The position numbers and the translations under genes were made by a program. Shown here in pieces: positions 15,729-22,655 of a stretch of DNA of 32,061 bases. This DNA comes from a virus, in the IMG/VR virus record IMGVR_UViG_3300047378_000262, positions 1 through 32,061 of that record; one strand, written 5' to 3'. The first letter of the stretch is position 1; each line of letters opens with the position of its first letter. A model generated the notes under the pieces. That model did no database searches. It saw only the letters and a list, made by a program, of their open reading frames with translations, and had not been told where the DNA came from.

Positions 15729-16876
15729 AATACCCTAAGTAGTATGCAATCGGCATTGATTCTACCATTAGGAACACTTACTTTCGTCGTTAGCGTATCC
15801 CAGACTTGTTTGTCGATTTGCTTTATTGTTTTACTTAAGATCAATGGAAGTATATCGTCAGGCTTTCTTAAAGTAGTTACCCTACTCTCATCGCCGATAT
15901 TCTTTATGGTAGTACCACTTACCTCAAACCCTTTAGTTGAATTTGAGTTATACTGAGTTAATTTCCTCGTCTTAGTATTATACACAAATAGAACTTCTTT
16001 ACCAGGAATCATCACAGGATTTACCGACATTAGTTTTGCGTCGATATCTTCAACCTTATACTTAAGGTTTTTTACCTGTACATCAGAAGCTTTAGGCTTC
16101 TTAATCCTTGGAACTCTTGCTGCTTTATTAGCAACCTTTAATTTATCTAAATCTTCGAAGATGGTCTCCATAGTGGTTATCATCTTATTTTGATTAGTTC
16201 TTTTAATATGAGAGAATGCTTCTACAGCTTGATCACACGTTTTATCGTATGCATCTTTAACTGGTTGATACTCTTGTTCAACCATTGACTTAAACATATT
16301 AAGCGCTGAACCTTTTAGACCATATTGCTTAAATAACTTATAGGCATCAAAGTTTACTTTAAAATTTCCTTCTAACCATCCATCAACAACTGCATCCCAA
16401 TCATCCATAATAGTCTCAAGGATTTTTGCTTTTTGCCTTTGTTGTATTGTAACAACAGGTTTTGCAGCAGCTTTATCTTCGATCTCTTCAACAGTAATTA
16501 ACGCTAATTCGTACAGCTCTTTAAATTTTTCTTCTGCTGCTGCTAACTCTTCTTCATTATATTCGTAACCTCTATAATGAATCTTAGTCAACTTACCTAG
16601 GTAACCAAACTCATAGTCTTTTAATTTTTTAAAAGCTTTTATCTGATCTTTAGTGTATCCAAATTTCTCTTCTGCAAACTGTAATATTGTAGGTACATAG
16701 TCCTTGGTCTTATAAAAATAATTATACCAATGTGCTGCCTTCTGCCATTTAGTATGACGACCTTCAACACCTTCGGCAGTCTCGCCTGGTTGAAAGATTG
16801 GTTCAGGTCCCATATACTTATCGTCAATGGTTACTCTGTTCTTCCTCATACTTGTTCTTACTTTATTTTCCGCCAT
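15725..16876 (-). CDS. Conserved unknown protein upstream of gp33
   Basis: 383 residues, strongly basic and helical for the first ~260 residues (many K/E; for example EEELAAAEEKFKELYELALI, then KAKILETIMDDWDAVVDGWL), ending in a beta-rich domain of ~100 residues (VLFVYNTKTRKLTQYNSNST, then VSGTTIKNIGDESRVTTL). No membrane segment. I do not recognise the family; a gene of this size with a similar make-up occurs upstream of gp33/59/32 in marine T4-like phages. Because the -1 neighbour is a transcription factor and the next genes are replication proteins, a DNA- or replication-linked role is a reasonable guess only. It has its own promoter (16906-16934) and overlaps gp33 by four bases. Confidence 0.6.
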   Translation of the reverse strand: MAENKVRTSMRKNRVTIDDKYMGPEPIFQPGETAEGVEGRHTKWQKAAHWYNYFYKTKDYVPTILQFAEEKFGYTKDQIKAFKKLKDYEFGYLGKLTKIHYRGYEYNEEELAAAEEKFKELYELALITVEEIEDKAAAKPVVTIQQRQKAKILETIMDDWDAVVDGWLEGNFKVNFDAYKLFKQYGLKGSALNMFKSMVEQEYQPVKDAYDKTCDQAVEAFSHIKRTNQNKMITTMETIFEDLDKLKVANKAARVPRIKKPKASDVQVKNLKYKVEDIDAKLMSVNPVMIPGKEVLFVYNTKTRKLTQYNSNSTKGFEVSGTTIKNIGDESRVTTLRKPDDILPLILSKTIKQIDKQVWDTLTTKVSVPNGRINADCILLRVL

Positions 16877-16905
16877 AGTTTGCTCCTTTCATAATATATG
16901 AGTAC

Positions 16906-16934
16906 ATTATAACACACTCTTTCACAAATGTACA
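16906..16934 (-). promoter_or_regulatory. Early/middle promoter (TGTACA-N17-TATAAT) for the unknown gene-gp33-gp59 unit
   Basis: TGTACA (16929-16934), 17 bases, TATAAT (16906-16911) then GTAC. GAAAGGAG lies further down, before the ATG at 16876. Confidence 0.8.
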
Positions 16935-16936
16935 TA

Positions 16937-16989
16937 GGCAGGACACACTTTTTTCAAATGATAAGGAGTAGATTAAAGTGTGCCCTGCC
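16937..16989 (-). repeat. 15-bp inverted repeat / long hairpin between units
   Basis: Arms 16937-16951 and 16975-16989, GGCAGGRCACACTTT-type, 23-base loop. The single difference gives a G-U pair in the minus-strand RNA but an A-C mismatch on the plus strand, so the structure fits minus transcripts. It starts six bases after the stop of the upstream small gene and ends just before the -35 at 16929. No T run follows. Could be a terminator, processing site or mRNA stabiliser. Confidence 0.6.
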
Positions 16990-16995
16990 ATAAAC

Positions 16996-17223
16996 TTATA
17001 CCCTTTCGTAATTCTTGATACCGCTAACATAATTTTCAGCAGCATTTTCTGCGTACATTTCATTGTGAGCTTTATACCATTCAATACCTAATGACTCTCC
17101 ATCGATATACATACGTATACCGTAGTATGGATGATCTCCAAATGATCTTAATACTTCAGCTTTACGATTCTTAAATTCACTAGAACCACTGTACTCACTG
17201 AGTAACATATACTTACTTGACAT
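16996..17223 (-). CDS. Small conserved phage protein, unknown
   Basis: 75 residues with an aromatic, alpha/beta pattern: MLLSEYSGSSEFKNRKAEVL, then HPYYGIRMYIDGESLGIEWY and NEMYAENAAENYVSGI. No membrane segment. I do not recognise it. It is the last gene of a packed small-gene run; it overlaps the upstream gene by 11 bases and is followed by the long hairpin at 16937-16989. Confidence 0.6.
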   Translation of the reverse strand: MSSKYMLLSEYSGSSEFKNRKAEVLRSFGDHPYYGIRMYIDGESLGIEWYKAHNEMYAENAAENYVSGIKNYERV

Positions 17224-17425
17224 CGCCGTTCTCCCACATTTCTTTTAGTTTTACGTATGTTAATACGCGAATTTGTTCACGATCCAGATCCGGATGTTTT
17301 TCTCGCAGTTCTCTACGAACTTTATGTTTTACTTCAGAATCACGTATCATGAGATACGCACCTCCACATGTAAACGCGAAGAACACTAATCCAACTAGTG
17401 CGAATATTGTTGATAAAATTTCCAT
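17213..17425 (-). CDS. Small single-pass membrane protein, unknown
   Basis: 70 residues. One membrane helix at about residues 5-27 (STIFALVGLVFFAFTCGGAY), then a charged cytoplasmic-type tail (KHKVRRELREKHPDLDREQI). Start ATG at 17425 one base after the upstream gene. Unknown function; small membrane proteins in early regions are often involved in host takeover or exclusion (inference). Confidence 0.6.
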   Translation of the reverse strand: MEILSTIFALVGLVFFAFTCGGAYLMIRDSEVKHKVRRELREKHPDLDREQIRVLTYVKLKEMWENGDVK

Positions 17426-17426
17426 G

Positions 17427-17732
17427 TTATTTTCCTATATGTTCCACGTCTTTTCGTGGAATAACTTGATATGCACCTTTGTTGTATGCTGGTGCGACTG
17501 TAAAATTCTTGGATTCTTCTGCTTTCCAAGAGGTGTCTTCAGGAGTCTCGTACCGAGAACTTCCTGTATAAGATGGATATTTGTTGTTAAACTCTTCCAT
17601 CTTTATTTCTGCAAAAGACTTTTCTGTCTTAAGCGGTTTGAATTCTTGTTTGACCTTACGTCTTGGAGTAAGTGCCTTCGTCTTTCTCTTACGACCGTGT
17701 TGATCGTATCTTATTGAGCCTATATAATTCAT
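17427..17732 (-). CDS. Small basic protein, unknown
   Basis: 101 residues, very basic in the first 30 (RKRKTKALTPRRKVKQEF), probably disordered or nucleic-acid binding. A tyrosine/serine-rich middle (NNKYPSYTGSSRYETPEDTS) follows. I recognise no family. Overlaps the gene upstream by four bases (ATGA). Confidence 0.55.
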   Translation of the reverse strand: MNYIGSIRYDQHGRKRKTKALTPRRKVKQEFKPLKTEKSFAEIKMEEFNNKYPSYTGSSRYETPEDTSWKAEESKNFTVAPAYNKGAYQVIPRKDVEHIGK

Positions 17733-17947
17733 ACATTTCCTGGTGCTTCAATAAGCAACTGGGCCATTGGCTTTTCTTCTGATACTACAACGAAAGTTCC
17801 ATCACGAAATTCACGTGTAACCAACCCTGAGTTATATGCCTTTTCGACATATCCGTCTTGTCCTAGAATGTACTCAACTTGACCTGCCCATGACTCTACA
17901 GCCATTTTACGTCTTTGGTACTCTACTGCATCAGTGTACTGTGTCAT
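17729..17947 (-). CDS. Small phage protein, unknown
   Basis: 72 residues, helix then beta: VEYQRRKMAVESWAGQVEYI, then GYVEKAYNSGLVTREFRDGT. No membrane segment, no known motif. Its first codons overlap the 52-residue gene upstream in another frame. Confidence 0.55.
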   Translation of the reverse strand: MTQYTDAVEYQRRKMAVESWAGQVEYILGQDGYVEKAYNSGLVTREFRDGTFVVVSEEKPMAQLLIEAPGNV

Positions 17948-18089
17948 ATGAACTCCTTCCTAATTCTGCTAATCTTATTAGCTCTTTTAACTTTTGATCC
18001 CAGAGTTGTTTAAACTCTGGATTTTGTGCTCTATCACGAGCTTCTCTGAGAGCTATAACTCTTGCTATTGTTCTACTAGTCCCAGTCAT
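17931..18089 (-). CDS. Short gene of 52 residues, unknown
   Basis: Reading directly from the sequence, an ATG at 18089 opens MTGTSRTIARVIALREARDR, then AQNPEFKQLWDQKLKELIRL and ends TGA at 17931-17933. It is helical and basic. The ATG overlaps the stop of the upstream gene and the 3' end overlaps the next gene, the same tight stacking as its neighbours, and AGGAAGGAG lies inside its end to serve the next start. This supports a real gene below the usual length cut-off. Confidence 0.6.
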   Translation of the reverse strand: MTGTSRTIARVIALREARDRAQNPEFKQLWDQKLKELIRLAELGRSSYDTVH

Positions 18090-18345
18090 TTTTCATTTCA
18101 TTGTATACATCCATATACGAAGATCCTGCAATATAGTCTTGAGTCTCCTTTTCGGTGTAATACATATTTTCCTCTTTGAAGCATTCCAGTGAACCTGGAG
18201 ATTGTCGAGCTGCCTTCTTCATTGAAGTAGTCAACCTTGGCGCTTTGTATTTAGGTTTTGAGTAAACCTTATTTACAGCACTTTTAAATTCTTTTTCTGC
18301 GCGTGCCTTTTCTGCGGCCGCTTTAATCATTGCCATTCTATCCAT
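18076..18345 (-). CDS. Small basic protein, unknown
   Basis: 89 residues. An alanine/lysine-rich helix (MIKAAAEKARAEKEFKSAVN) with a second basic part (SKPKYKAPRLTTSMKKAARQ), then an acidic, aromatic C-terminus (DYIAGSSYMDVYNEMKNDWD). No membrane segment. Promoter at 18372-18400 and AAAAGGAATAG before the ATG make it the first gene of a small operon (18345 leftward). Confidence 0.6.
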   Translation of the reverse strand: MDRMAMIKAAAEKARAEKEFKSAVNKVYSKPKYKAPRLTTSMKKAARQSPGSLECFKEENMYYTEKETQDYIAGSSYMDVYNEMKNDWD

Positions 18346-18371
18346 AATCTATTCCTTTTAAATATTAGTAT

Positions 18372-18400
18372 ATTATATCACAGTGTACAGTGAATGTACA
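18372..18400 (-). promoter_or_regulatory. Early/middle promoter (TGTACA-N17-TATAAT)
   Basis: TGTACA (18395-18400), 17 bases, TATAAT (18372-18377) then ATAC. A second TGTACA lies within the spacer. Drives the 18345 leftward small-gene run. Confidence 0.8.
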
Positions 18401-18408
18401 CAGTTATT

Positions 18409-18627
18409 TTAATTAATTTCTTCTACAGTAATCCTGTATTTTTTGCCATTGATGTCTGAACATTCAATAGTCTTTTTTGTTGTTTGCATCCAACCTTCTT
18501 TATGCAGGTCCATCTTGACTCGATCAACACTATCAATTAAACCATTAGAGTTATCAGAATCTACCTGAAGTCCAGGTTTAATAATAGTGTGTGCGATGTA
18601 GTCACAATACGCCATAGTAAAAGCCAT
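18409..18627 (-). CDS. Small phage protein, unknown
   Basis: 72 residues, no membrane segment. Pattern CDYIAHTIIKPGLQVDSDNS, then DSVDRVKMDLHKEGWMQTTK and a beta C-terminus (GKKYRITVEEIN). No known family. Overlaps the upstream gene by one base (TAATG). Confidence 0.5.
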   Translation of the reverse strand: MAFTMAYCDYIAHTIIKPGLQVDSDNSNGLIDSVDRVKMDLHKEGWMQTTKKTIECSDINGKKYRITVEEIN

Positions 18628-18842
18628 TATGCTGCGTCCTCATCAGAACCAAACATCGAACTCCAACACGATGGAGTACAACCGGAGATTAAGAACTCCC
18701 GCTGATCCACGGTCGCTTCAGGCATTGCATCCTGAATAAGAGCACCGCCTGCTTGCCACAGAGCAAATTGCTCTGGAGTAGCATTGATACTCATGATGTT
18801 GGTTAGACCACTAACCGGACTTGTTTTTTCACATAAAATCAT
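18627..18842 (-). CDS. Small conserved phage protein, unknown
   Basis: 71 residues. The segment ATVDQREFLISGCTPSCWSS with MFGSDEDAA reminds me of a short phage family with a 'REFL-x-TGxTPxxW-x2-MFG' motif, but I cannot attach a function. The start is not certain: ATG at 18842 follows two bases after the previous gene, and an internal ATG (residue 17) would give a shorter version without SD support. Confidence 0.5.
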   Translation of the reverse strand: MILCEKTSPVSGLTNIMSINATPEQFALWQAGGALIQDAMPEATVDQREFLISGCTPSCWSSMFGSDEDAA

Positions 18843-18843
18843 A

Positions 18844-19065
18844 TTATTTCACCCATACTTTGTTATACTTTGACGGAAGATTCTCACATGAGAACTCGTC
18901 GTTCTTTGCGTAATTTACTACGCCAACACACTCATTGGTAGTGTTAGACCAATATACGTCTGGAAGATCCAGAGCGGTTTCTAAGGCGCTTACGCTAAAC
19001 CCTAGTACCATACCAGCTGCTGAACCTAGTACAACAGCTTTAATTTTGTCTTTATTAGTCAACAT
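18844..19065 (-). CDS. Small secreted or membrane-anchored protein, unknown
   Basis: 73 residues. An N-terminal hydrophobic helix (VVLGSAAGMVLGFSVSALET, about 11-30), then a short outside domain: VYWSNTTNECVGVVNYAKND with C47 and C59 (FSCENLPSKYNKVWVK). The pattern 'ECVxVVN...SCENLPxKYNxVWV' occurs, as I recall, in marine phages; function unknown. The cysteine pair suggests a disulfide in the periplasm. Confidence 0.6.
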   Translation of the reverse strand: MLTNKDKIKAVVLGSAAGMVLGFSVSALETALDLPDVYWSNTTNECVGVVNYAKNDEFSCENLPSKYNKVWVK

Positions 19066-19066
19066 A

Positions 19067-19342
19067 TTACGCTACCTCCAACATTCCAAGAGGACAGTTC
19101 CAAAGTAGACCGTCGACTCTAACAACCGCTTTTGTTCTGTTAATCTTAGTCACTTCGCCGTGCGTGGTAATACCATCGTTATTTTCAAACTTAACTTTAG
19201 TACCAATAGAAAGTTTAGACTTAACACCTTGAGCTTTAATCGCTCTTAGTTGTTTTTGCTTAATTTTAATCAATTCGATAACCTCATTCATTTCATCAGT
19301 AGAGTTGATTGAGTTGATTGCGTTTAGTATAGATTTTTTCAT
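19067..19342 (-). CDS. Small protein with KOW/SH3-like C-terminal domain, unknown
   Basis: 91 residues: a helical lysine-rich start (EVIELIKIKQKQLRAIKAQG) then a small beta-barrel-like part (KVKFENNDGITTHGEVTKIN, then AVVRVDGLLWNCPLGMLEV). The 'GxxVxxxxx..G.V.KIN' form is typical of small RNA/DNA-binding SH3 or KOW domains (inference). Promoter at 19378-19406; followed by a chain of small genes to the left. Confidence 0.6.
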   Translation of the reverse strand: MKKSILNAINSINSTDEMNEVIELIKIKQKQLRAIKAQGVKSKLSIGTKVKFENNDGITTHGEVTKINRTKAVVRVDGLLWNCPLGMLEVA

Positions 19343-19377
19343 AATTTAGATTCCTTATCAATTTTGTTTATGGGTAT

Positions 19378-19406
19378 ATTATACCATGGTTTTTAGGGTT
19401 TGTACA
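19378..19406 (-). promoter_or_regulatory. Early/middle promoter (TGTACA-N17-TATAAT)
   Basis: TGTACA (19401-19406), 17 bases, TATAAT (19378-19383) then ATAC. Preceded on the minus strand by an A run and GTG, an UP-element-like stretch also present at 30957. Confidence 0.82.
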
Positions 19407-19447
19407 CACTTTTTTTAAAAATAGTATATAGTTTTTATACATATTTG

Positions 19448-19864
19448 TTATATGTAACACCTTTTATATAACTCTTCTTCACGTTTGTATGCTTCACGTT
19501 CCCATGGAGCATTATCATAGCTATAGTTACGTGGTTTCTTACCCTTCCATGACATACTATAACCACATAGTTCGCCACGTAAGTACTGTTTTGCATGAAC
19601 CATTTCATGAGCAAGAGTTTGCATTATCTCTTCATACGGAAGCTTTTCACCCTGAGATTTACGTGCTATAGACATATCAACGTAACCTTCTTTTGGATCT
19701 CCCCAGCATAATCCTTGACTATCATGATCAAGAGTAGTCTTAAAAGTAATAAAAATTACCTTAGAATACATACGGTTAATACCAAGCTCTTTACAGAGAA
19801 GATGTGCATACGCATGGACTTTCTTCTTGTCTTTGATCTGACCTTTGATTACTATTTGTGGCAT
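19448..19864 (-). CDS. Phage zinc metallopeptidase with HExxH motif
   Basis: 138 residues. The zinc motif is H86-E87-M-V-H90 in TLAHEMVHAKQYLRGELCGY, with a downstream glutamate candidate in PWEREAYKREEE (E122/E124), as expected for small gluzincin-type or SprT-like peptidases. The WKG segment and the closing ERE-AY pattern occur in phage and bacterial proteins of this shape. It has no signal peptide, so it acts in the cytoplasm. Target unknown; it may process phage or host proteins. Own promoter upstream at 19891-19919. Confidence 0.8.
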   Translation of the reverse strand: MPQIVIKGQIKDKKKVHAYAHLLCKELGINRMYSKVIFITFKTTLDHDSQGLCWGDPKEGYVDMSIARKSQGEKLPYEEIMQTLAHEMVHAKQYLRGELCGYSMSWKGKKPRNYSYDNAPWEREAYKREEELYKRCYI

Positions 19865-19890
19865 GACTGACTCCGCGTTAATATGTGTAT

Positions 19891-19919
19891 ATTATACCCC
19901 AGTTTCTAGTAGATGTACA
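19891..19919 (-). promoter_or_regulatory. Early/middle promoter (TGTACA-N17-TATAAT) for metallopeptidase
   Basis: TGTACA (19914-19919), 17 bases, TATAAT (19891-19896) then ATAC. Located between the end of the cyclase gene and the metallopeptidase ATG at 19864, so it starts an early unit just after the late unit ends. I saw no intrinsic terminator between them. Confidence 0.8.
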
Positions 19920-19959
19920 CAACTATTTTAGCTATTTTTAGATCATTTTGTTATATAGA

Positions 19960-21804
19960 CTATAACTTTGGTGAATAAATGGTTATAAGCTCTTCTTTGC
20001 CCTTTACCTTGATTTTACCTATTTCCTTGCACTTATACTCATCCGGAAGCTGTTCTTGAGTATATGATGATATGATTGTTTTATAGTCTACATACTCATG
20101 TCGTGCGGCAGTTGCCTCGAGACGGGCTGCAAGGTTGACTGCATCTCCAATGACTGAGTAATCGAATCTGGATTCAGAGCCCATGTTACCAACAATGCAA
20201 TCCCCGGTGTTAACGCCAGTACCGACATTAATATCAGGAAGACCTCTTGATTTATATACCTCTTTAAGTTCATTAGTTTTAGCCTCTATTTCAATTGATG
20301 ATTTGACTGCCATTTCAGCATGGTTATCACAAGGCAATGGTGCATTCCAGAATGCCATGATACAGTCGCCCATGTATTTGTCTATGGTTCCACCGTTGTT
20401 TAATATGATTTTAGTCATAGCATCAAGGAATTCATTAACCAATTCTACTAATCCTTCTGGATCGTCATTGTTTTTATAGTGCTCTGATATTGGAGTAAAC
20501 CCACATATATCCATAAACAAGAAAGACATCTCTTTACGATCTCCTCCTAATCTTAACAACTCAGGATTCTTTTGTAGTAGATACACCTGCTTCGGATCTA
20601 AGTAAGTTTCAAATTGCTTTTTAATCTGTTGTCTTAACATGAATTGCTTATAGAAATTACTAAAGCTTGATGAAGCAAAGGTAATGATATATAATATCAT
20701 TGAGTAAGTCATATCAAGGAGAATCTGAGATTCGTACCAGAAGTAGAAAGAAGCGCCAACTGAAGATGCAACAGTCGCAAAGAAGATTATCATGGACCAA
20801 ACAATTGGAAGGTGGTATACAGCTAAGACGATTACCAGAGCACCAATTGACATTACCAGGATTTCAAGAAGGTCTGTCCACACAGGACGAGAGATTGAAA
20901 CTTCATCCATTATCGACTGAATGGCGGCAGCCTGAATCTGATGAGCAGGCATTAATCCAGCTGGAGTTGGAATTTGTGAAGCCAGACCTTTTGCAGTCAG
21001 ACCAATAAAAACAGCTTGGCCACCGAGATTTGGTAACTCACTGCCGTATTCTATCTCTGTAAATTTATAGTTAGGATTAATCCAAAAAGAACCATTCGCA
21101 TCTGAAGGTATTCTAAAAGGTCTTATTATAACTTCTTCAACACCTACCTCATTTACTTTTATCGTATAAGATAACCTATCTTGCATAACTCTTATTGTTT
21201 CTAATGCGAACGAAGGGTATAGTTTATCATCTATTTGAGACACAAGGGGAATTCTTCTTACTAATCCATCAACCTCTGGCATAGCATTAATTAAACCGTG
21301 TCCCCATGCTTCCTTCTCTAATTGAGGTATATTAGTAACAAGGCCGTCGTATTTAATTAACCAGTCTAATGGATCTCCAGAACCAAATGTAGCAGTACCA
21401 ACATAAGGTGCCGTTTTACTTCTACCATCCGGATCAGCGTCTTGAGCGAGTATAACACCATTTGAGTTTATCCACGAAGCAAATACTTCATCGCCAGCAA
21501 ACCTATCAGCTTCTGGAAACATAATAGTAAATCCTATCATTCCCGCATTTGCTTCTCGTAAGTCTGATAACATTTGAGCGTATTGATGTCTTGGGAAAGG
21601 ATATTGACCATACTTAGCAAGTGCTTCTTCGCCAATATTGAGTAAGACTACTCCATTACCAAAATCAGTTTCTGGAATAGTTCTTATATAACTGTCAAAA
21701 GTGTTAAGTCTTAATTGTTCTACTGGAGTTGGATCTGACACTCTTATACCGATAAGCAAAGAGGCTAATATGATTGTGGTCCATATTGATGTTAAGTATT
21801 TCAT
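19960..21804 (-). CDS. CHASE2-domain class III adenylate cyclase
   Basis: 614 residues. An N-terminal membrane helix (7-22) is followed by a periplasmic CHASE2 domain (about 30-305; VVLLNIGEEALAKYGQYPFP, FIMFPEADR-like motif at 93-101, DGLVRRIPLV), three more membrane helices (about 312-330, 334-357, 362-382), a linker helix and a C-terminal class III cyclase domain (425-614). Catalytic residues are complete: metal ligands D432 (MDICGFT) and D480 (DKYMGD), adenine-type K476, and N557/R561 in VIGDAVNLAARLE; S550 sits at the second base-recognition position. It should make cAMP in response to a periplasmic signal. Last gene of the late run, 79 bases after the curlin gene. A phage-encoded full-length sensor cyclase is highly unusual. 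Confidence 0.93.
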   Translation of the reverse strand: MKYLTSIWTTIILASLLIGIRVSDPTPVEQLRLNTFDSYIRTIPETDFGNGVVLLNIGEEALAKYGQYPFPRHQYAQMLSDLREANAGMIGFTIMFPEADRFAGDEVFASWINSNGVILAQDADPDGRSKTAPYVGTATFGSGDPLDWLIKYDGLVTNIPQLEKEAWGHGLINAMPEVDGLVRRIPLVSQIDDKLYPSFALETIRVMQDRLSYTIKVNEVGVEEVIIRPFRIPSDANGSFWINPNYKFTEIEYGSELPNLGGQAVFIGLTAKGLASQIPTPAGLMPAHQIQAAAIQSIMDEVSISRPVWTDLLEILVMSIGALVIVLAVYHLPIVWSMIIFFATVASSVGASFYFWYESQILLDMTYSMILYIITFASSSFSNFYKQFMLRQQIKKQFETYLDPKQVYLLQKNPELLRLGGDRKEMSFLFMDICGFTPISEHYKNNDDPEGLVELVNEFLDAMTKIILNNGGTIDKYMGDCIMAFWNAPLPCDNHAEMAVKSSIEIEAKTNELKEVYKSRGLPDINVGTGVNTGDCIVGNMGSESRFDYSVIGDAVNLAARLEATAARHEYVDYKTIISSYTQEQLPDEYKCKEIGKIKVKGKEELITIYSPKL

Positions 21805-21825
21805 ACGTATATATCTATAAATCTT

Positions 21826-21841
21826 CCCTTGAGTGCAAGGG
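21826..21841 (-). other. Perfect hairpin CCCTTG-N4-CAAGGG between curlin gene and cyclase
   Basis: Six-bp perfect stem (21826-21831 with 21836-21841) in the 79-base gap before the cyclase start. No T run follows on the minus strand, so it is not a clear terminator; it could pause, protect or process the transcript. The cyclase ATG follows some 20 bases later. Confidence 0.5.
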
Positions 21842-21883
21842 GGAATCCGTATTTCATTCGTATCTTTCTCCGTAAACTACTCA

Positions 21884-22654
21884 TCACTCTTGTGTTACTG
21901 ATACATTACATCCACCAAAAGTCATACAATCAATGCTTAGACTATATGTTTGGTTCATAGTACTCATTTGTTTTAAAATTAAATCTGTTCCGTATAAACC
22001 ATCAAGTGTTACGTTTGCGTTGTGTGTTGCACCGTTACCTTTTTGACGAATAAACACATCGTTCTCGTCATTATATATTGTTAAATCTGTGTTCTTACTA
22101 CCGTTGCTTTGTTGCTTTATTTGAACTTTATTATTATCGCCTGCTAAGTGTAAATCAAAGTCATGGCCATCCGATGCACCAGTTTGGTTTGTTTGTTGAA
22201 CTGCTAATTGATTATAGTCACCGTACATAGTAATATCTATTTCGTGACCACCACTTTCATAGTTATCCACCCACCAAGTTAAATCAGTATCAGAATCAAG
22301 TGTAGTCCATGCAGCACCTTGAGCAAGTTTCATCTGATTACCTGTTCCACTTAATTCATCAAAAGTGATTTCATTAGGAAGTCCGCCTGTTGTTGTATTG
22401 ATCTGGACCAAATACATATCTAGGCTTGATACTGTAATATATGAATTTCCATCTAGCATCTCAATAGTATTATTATAACCATATTGATCAACACCTAATT
22501 GAAGGTTATCGCCAGATTGTTCTAATGATATTACGTTATCATCAGCATTTGCAAATAGTGGTGCTACAAGTAGCGACAATACGATAATAGGCCAAAATAA
22601 AACACTTAACCATATTAAAGCTTTCATTGAATATTCTTCTAATTTATCTAACAT
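21884..22654 (-). CDS. Curlin-repeat (amyloid) secreted protein, paralogue 1
   Basis: 256 residues from ATG at 22654 (AGGTG eight bases before). The signal segment is ALIWLSVLFWPIIVLSLLVA with cleavage after FANA (about 36). Then a curlin repeat: NVISLEQSGDNLQLGVDQYG-type, followed by about four degenerate units of the form hydrophobic-x-hydrophobic...GD-N-x-(V/L)-x-(I/V)-x-Q (MYGDYNQLAVQQ, LAGDNNKVQIKQ, DENDVFIRQ). The pattern of Q/N at the strand ends is that of CsgA/CsgB. A C-x5-C pair (CMTFGGC) lies near the C-terminus. Likely exported by the Csg pore encoded two genes upstream and assembled as fibre on the cell surface. It shares the first repeat and C-x5-C with the gene at 23719. Confidence 0.8.
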   Translation of the reverse strand: MLDKLEEYSMKALIWLSVLFWPIIVLSLLVAPLFANADDNVISLEQSGDNLQLGVDQYGYNNTIEMLDGNSYITVSSLDMYLVQINTTTGGLPNEITFDELSGTGNQMKLAQGAAWTTLDSDTDLTWWVDNYESGGHEIDITMYGDYNQLAVQQTNQTGASDGHDFDLHLAGDNNKVQIKQQSNGSKNTDLTIYNDENDVFIRQKGNGATHNANVTLDGLYGTDLILKQMSTMNQTYSLSIDCMTFGGCNVSVTQE

Positions 22655-22655
22655 A

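Noticed and set aside
19448-19475. ACATAT-N5-ATATGT hairpin at the metallopeptidase stop as terminator
   Set aside because: The hairpin is AT-only and overlaps the stop codon, with no clean T run; too weak to call.
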